Shown here piece by piece: positions 61,463 through 64,000 of a stretch of 64,000 bases of DNA (the stretch's first letter is position 1; each line of letters starts with the position of its first letter). Under the pieces are notes generated by a model, which saw only the letters and a list, made by a program, of their open reading frames with translations, did not search any database and had not been told where the DNA came from. The stretch spans positions 1-64,000 of the forward strand of contig NZ_CAJTXD010000001.1 of NCBI RefSeq assembly GCF_910580175.1, given 5' to 3'. This stretch comes from an uncultured Alistipes sp. (lineage in GTDB: Bacteria > Bacteroidota > Bacteroidia > Bacteroidales > Rikenellaceae). A program made the position numbers and the translations under genes.

Positions 61463-61489
61463 CTTTAGGTTTGCGGCGTTCGTGTCGAT
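61431..61489. repeat. 19-bp direct repeat, 40 bp apart
   Basis: TTGCGGCGTTCGTGTCGAT at 61431-61449 and again at 61471-61489, flanking the 5' edge of the tonB relic and ending 1 bp before the S41 protease stop codon. Confidence 0.85.
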
Positions 61490-61490
61490 T

Positions 61491-63071
61491 TTACGGTTCC
61501 AGTATGGGGCGGCCCAGGTTCTCCCAATCGTCGAGTATCGCCAAGGCTTGTCCGTATGTCCGGTCTGCCGAGGTGTTGACCACCCGATAATAGGCTTCTG
61601 CGCCGAAAAGATATCGGGCCAAGAGCGCTTTCAGATCGGTGCGCATGCGCGGTGCGGCACGGACGAACCCGCTTTCGTCGAAGTCGATGCCTTGTCGGGC
61701 GCCGGCTTCTGCCAACTCATAAAGCATGCTGTCGCCGACCGGATAGTCCCGGATAAAAAGTTCTTCCGTAGGATAGGATGTCTCCATGACTCCGCGTTCG
61801 CGTTCCATGCGGTCGATCGCATAGTCGTTGACGATGCCGTTTCGCAGCAAGGTCGTATAATATGGCGTGTACCCTGCCGTGTCGGCCGCGATCACGATGT
61901 CGGGCCGGATACCTCCGTCGCCGTAGACCGTGCGTCCGCTGTGCAGCGTCCGATAGGCCGGTGCCGTCTGGAGCGAATCGGTCGCCTGCGGATGATCGCG
62001 TAGATGATCGAGATAGTATTCGCGCCGGTTGCCGTTTTCGTAGGGGCGTTGGATGATCCGTCCGGAGGGGGTGCGATAGCGGGCTGTCGTAATTCGGATA
62101 GCCGATCCGTCGGACAGGCGCACTTGCCTTTGCACCAGTCCTTTGCCGAAACTCGTGCGGCCGAGGACGACGCCCCGGTCCCAGTCTTGGATGGCTCCGG
62201 CTACGATTTCCGAGGCCGAAGCCGATTTTTCGTCGATCAGTACGGCCAGTTTGCAGTGCCGGGCCGGGCCGTTGGCCGGTGCTTCGTACATCATATCCTT
62301 GACCGCCCGGCCTTCGGTCGAGACGATCCGCGCGCCGCGCGGCAGGAAGAAGCCGGCCAGTTCGATGGCTTGTTGGAGCAGTCCTCCGCTGTTGCCCCGC
62401 AGATCGAGAATCAGGCGTTCAGGGGCGCCCAGTTTTTTGTAGGCCTGGCGGAAATCCGTCGAGGTCGTGCGCCCGAAGCGGTTTACCTTGATGTAGCCGA
62501 TTCCGTTTTCGGTCAGGTAGGCCGCATCGACCGTCCGCAGGGGGATCATGTCGCGTTCGATGTCGAAATGCAGCGGTGCGGAGTGCCCCCGCCGCACGAT
62601 GTCGATCCCCACGCGCGATCCGCGTTTGCCGCGCAGATGTCCCGGCACGGCGTCTCGGGCGATGCCTATGGCGTCGAGCGTGTCGATCCTTATAATCCGG
62701 TCTCCGGGCAGTACGCCGGCACGTTGTGCCGGACTTCCGTCGAGAATACCTACTACGATCGCTGTGTCGCGCAGGATGCCGAACTCGATGCCTACGCCGC
62801 TGAATTCGCCTTCGACGCTGGCGTCGACCTGTTGCATATCTTCGGCGTCGATGTAGGCCGAATGGGGATCGAGTTTGCCCAGCATGCCTTCGATGGCCCC
62901 TTCGATCAGCGGGCCGGGTTCCACCTCGTCGACATAAAACCGGTTCAGATAGCGGTAGATCTGCGTGAATTTTTGCAATTGTTCGCCAGCCGGGTCGCCC
63001 GCGGGCGTCTGGCCATAGGCCCGGAGACAAACCAGGGTCTGCAAAACGAGAAGTGCAAAGATACAGCGCAT
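61491..63071 (-). CDS. S41 family C-terminal processing peptidase
   Basis: 526-aa exported serine protease. Signal peptide MRCIFALLVLQTLVCLRAYG; N-terminal helical region (RYLNRFYVDEVEPGPLIEGAIEGML), PDZ about 85-170 (FSGVGIEFGIL, GSPAQRAGVLPGDRIIRID), catalytic core with GYIKVNRFGRTT, LILDLRGNSGGLLQQAIELAGFFL, nucleophile Ser in IDEKSASASEIVAGA and the general-base Lys in GRTSFGKGLVQ. A second, C-terminal unique region follows. A TATCTTTG sequence falls within codons 4-6, which may be chance. Confidence 0.93.
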   Translation of the reverse strand: MRCIFALLVLQTLVCLRAYGQTPAGDPAGEQLQKFTQIYRYLNRFYVDEVEPGPLIEGAIEGMLGKLDPHSAYIDAEDMQQVDASVEGEFSGVGIEFGILRDTAIVVGILDGSPAQRAGVLPGDRIIRIDTLDAIGIARDAVPGHLRGKRGSRVGIDIVRRGHSAPLHFDIERDMIPLRTVDAAYLTENGIGYIKVNRFGRTTSTDFRQAYKKLGAPERLILDLRGNSGGLLQQAIELAGFFLPRGARIVSTEGRAVKDMMYEAPANGPARHCKLAVLIDEKSASASEIVAGAIQDWDRGVVLGRTSFGKGLVQRQVRLSDGSAIRITTARYRTPSGRIIQRPYENGNRREYYLDHLRDHPQATDSLQTAPAYRTLHSGRTVYGDGGIRPDIVIAADTAGYTPYYTTLLRNGIVNDYAIDRMERERGVMETSYPTEELFIRDYPVGDSMLYELAEAGARQGIDFDESGFVRAAPRMRTDLKALLARYLFGAEAYYRVVNTSADRTYGQALAILDDWENLGRPILEP

Positions 63072-63146
63072 CGGAGCGAACGGTTAAAGGAATGAAGCGT
63101 GGGCGGTTGCCGTCTGGGCGACCCGCAAGCGACTGCCGGACGGTGT

Positions 63147-63179
63147 ATGAAAGCGCAACCACAAAGTTTGCGCTTTCAT
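63147..63179. other. Hairpin between hisS and the S41 protease gene
   Basis: ATGAAAGCGCAA/TTGCGCTTTCAT (63147-63158, 63168-63179), perfect 12-bp stem. No T-run follows on the minus strand, so it is not a standard terminator of hisS; possibly an attenuating or processing structure. Confidence 0.45.
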
Positions 63180-63255
63180 GGGGCCGGAGTTGCGACGGGC
63201 ATGTGTCGGCAAACGGCATGCCGCACTTTTTGCCGCCGTCTGCGGTGTGTCCGTT

Positions 63256-64000
63256 TTATTGGAGGTGTTGCGCCAGTTCGCCGAACGGCACCTGCCGTTG
63301 TTCGCCCGAGCGCATGTCCTTGAGCGTTACGGCTTGTGTTTCCAGTTCTTGCGATCCGACGATCGCCACGAACGGCACGGAGCGGCGGTTGGCATATTCC
63401 ATCTGTTTCTTCATCTTGGCCGCTTCGGGGTAGATTTCAGCCGGGACGCCTGCGTCGCGCAGCCCGCGCAGCAGTTCGAGGCTGGCGGCCTCCTCGTCGG
63501 CTCCGAGGTTGACGAACAGCACCCGGGTCGAGTTGTCGACCTCCTCGGGGAAAAGGTTCAGCCCCGTCATCACGTCGTAGATGCGGTCGGCGCCGAACGA
63601 AATGCCCACGCCCGACATGCCCGGCATGCCGAAGATGCCCGTGAGGTCGTCGTAGCGTCCGCCGCCGCAGATCGACCCGATGGCGTAGTCGAGCGCCTTG
63701 ACTTCGAAGATGGCCCCTGTGTAGTAGTTCAGTCCGCGGGCCAGCGAAAGGTCGATTTCGACGGGCAGCTGCAATTTCAGCCGTTCGATGTGGCCCAGGA
63801 CGGTCTCCATCTCCTCGATGCCTTGCAGCCCGGTTTCCGAGGTGCTGATTGCTTGGCGCAAATGGGTTAGTTTCTGCCTGTTGTCTCCCGTTAGTTCAAG
63901 TATCGGTTGCAGCCGATCGATCGCCTGCGGTTCCAGCCCGCGGTCGAGCAGTTCGGCCTTCACGTTGTCCAGTCCGATCTTTTCCAGTTTGTCGATGGCT
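63256..64000 (-). CDS. hisS: Histidyl-tRNA synthetase, C-terminal part (5' end beyond window)
   Basis: The last 247 codons of HisRS. Motif DLSLARGLNYYTGAIFEV (histidine-binding loop), ICGGGRYDDLTGIFG and GVGISFGADRIYDVM (motif 3 with the catalytic Arg region), then the anticodon-binding domain (VLFVNLGADEEAASLELLRGLRDAGV, MKKQMEYANRRSVPFVAIVG). The frame is open to base 64000. Confidence 0.97.
   Translation of the reverse strand, partial: AIDKLEKIGLDNVKAELLDRGLEPQAIDRLQPILELTGDNRQKLTHLRQAISTSETGLQGIEEMETVLGHIERLKLQLPVEIDLSLARGLNYYTGAIFEVKALDYAIGSICGGGRYDDLTGIFGMPGMSGVGISFGADRIYDVMTGLNLFPEEVDNSTRVLFVNLGADEEAASLELLRGLRDAGVPAEIYPEAAKMKKQMEYANRRSVPFVAIVGSQELETQAVTLKDMRSGEQRQVPFGELAQHLQ

Larger units (their letters stand above)
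61155..61490. other. Intergenic region rubrerythrin / S41 protease
   Basis: 336 bp holding the rubrerythrin terminator, a tonB-like C-terminal relic on the minus strand, and a 19-bp direct repeat (61431-61449, 61471-61489). Confidence 0.6.

Overview
This is a chromosomal window from a GC-rich member of the Bacteroidota, most likely a Rikenellaceae/Alistipes-type gut anaerobe (taxon is inference). Supporting signs are the recurrent Bacteroidota promoter boxes (-33 TTTG, 18-21 bp, -7 TAnnTTTG) in front of many genes, near absence of Shine-Dalgarno sequences, and typical Bacteroidota families (DUF1015, DUF3109, DUF4491, LuxC-like acyl-CoA reductase, OMP_b-brl_3 receptor, four-gene 2-oxoacid:ferredoxin oxidoreductase). 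Most of the window is ordinary core genome.

Layout. 1-5.7 kb: an RND tripartite efflux operon (minus) with a divergent AraC regulator. 6.8-8.6 kb: ldhA and gpmA. 8.6-9.6 kb: tRNA-Leu, a 12-bp tandem repeat and a pRiA4b ORF-3-like gene. 9.7-11.4 kb: acyl-CoA reductase divergent from a nitroreductase. 11.4-14.05 kb: the accessory patch of the window, AT-richer, ending at the 3' side of tRNA-Gly(GCC). It holds an XRE regulator, a 500-nt gene-free stretch that folds into many hairpins (including a 136-nt rod), a 303-aa protein resembling the SLOG/YpsA Rossmann fold, and a second long hairpin. 14.8-18.6 kb: rho, S1/P1 nuclease, DUF488 plus a partner. 18.8-23.8 kb (minus): yicC-gmk-nadD-ddl-DUF3109-M23 peptidase. 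24.2-27.6 kb: serC-serA-DUF1015. 28-30.6 kb: 2-oxoacid:ferredoxin oxidoreductase operon. 30.7-33.9 kb (minus): SPFH and NfeD proteins, a lipoprotein with a large leader hairpin, and a DMT permease. 34.2-40.4 kb: lepA, tRNA-Gly(CCC), peroxiredoxin, a ferritin-like protein and pheT. 40.5-46.1 kb: GH20 hexosaminidase, mazG, gamma-carbonic anhydrase and a LytS/LytTR two-component pair. 46.2-49.8 kb: a Spy/DUF4890-like periplasmic protein and a TonB-dependent-type receptor. 49.9-57.1 kb (minus): TolC-HlyD-ABC-2 permease-ABC-2 permease, then a metallophosphoesterase and a domain-swapped RibD. 57.4-61.2 kb: DcaP-like porin, DUF4491, CapA lipoprotein, rubrerythrin. 61.3-64 kb (minus): hisS (partial), S41 protease and a tonB C-terminal relic.

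How they work together. Amino-acid and redox genes (serC/serA, ferredoxin oxidoreductase, ldhA) fit a fermentative anaerobe. Peroxiredoxin, the YciF-type ferritin-like protein and rubrerythrin are oxygen-defence genes. Two separate efflux systems, an outer-membrane receptor, a porin and several lipoproteins serve the envelope. The strongest candidate for something undescribed is the 12.1-13.8 kb unit, where a promoter, a highly structured untranslated RNA and a SLOG-like protein gene lie in line next to an XRE regulator and a tRNA. A second unexplained structured leader lies at 32.66-32.83 kb, and a hairpin-bearing promoter repeat recurs at 17.35 and 58.87-59.0 kb.
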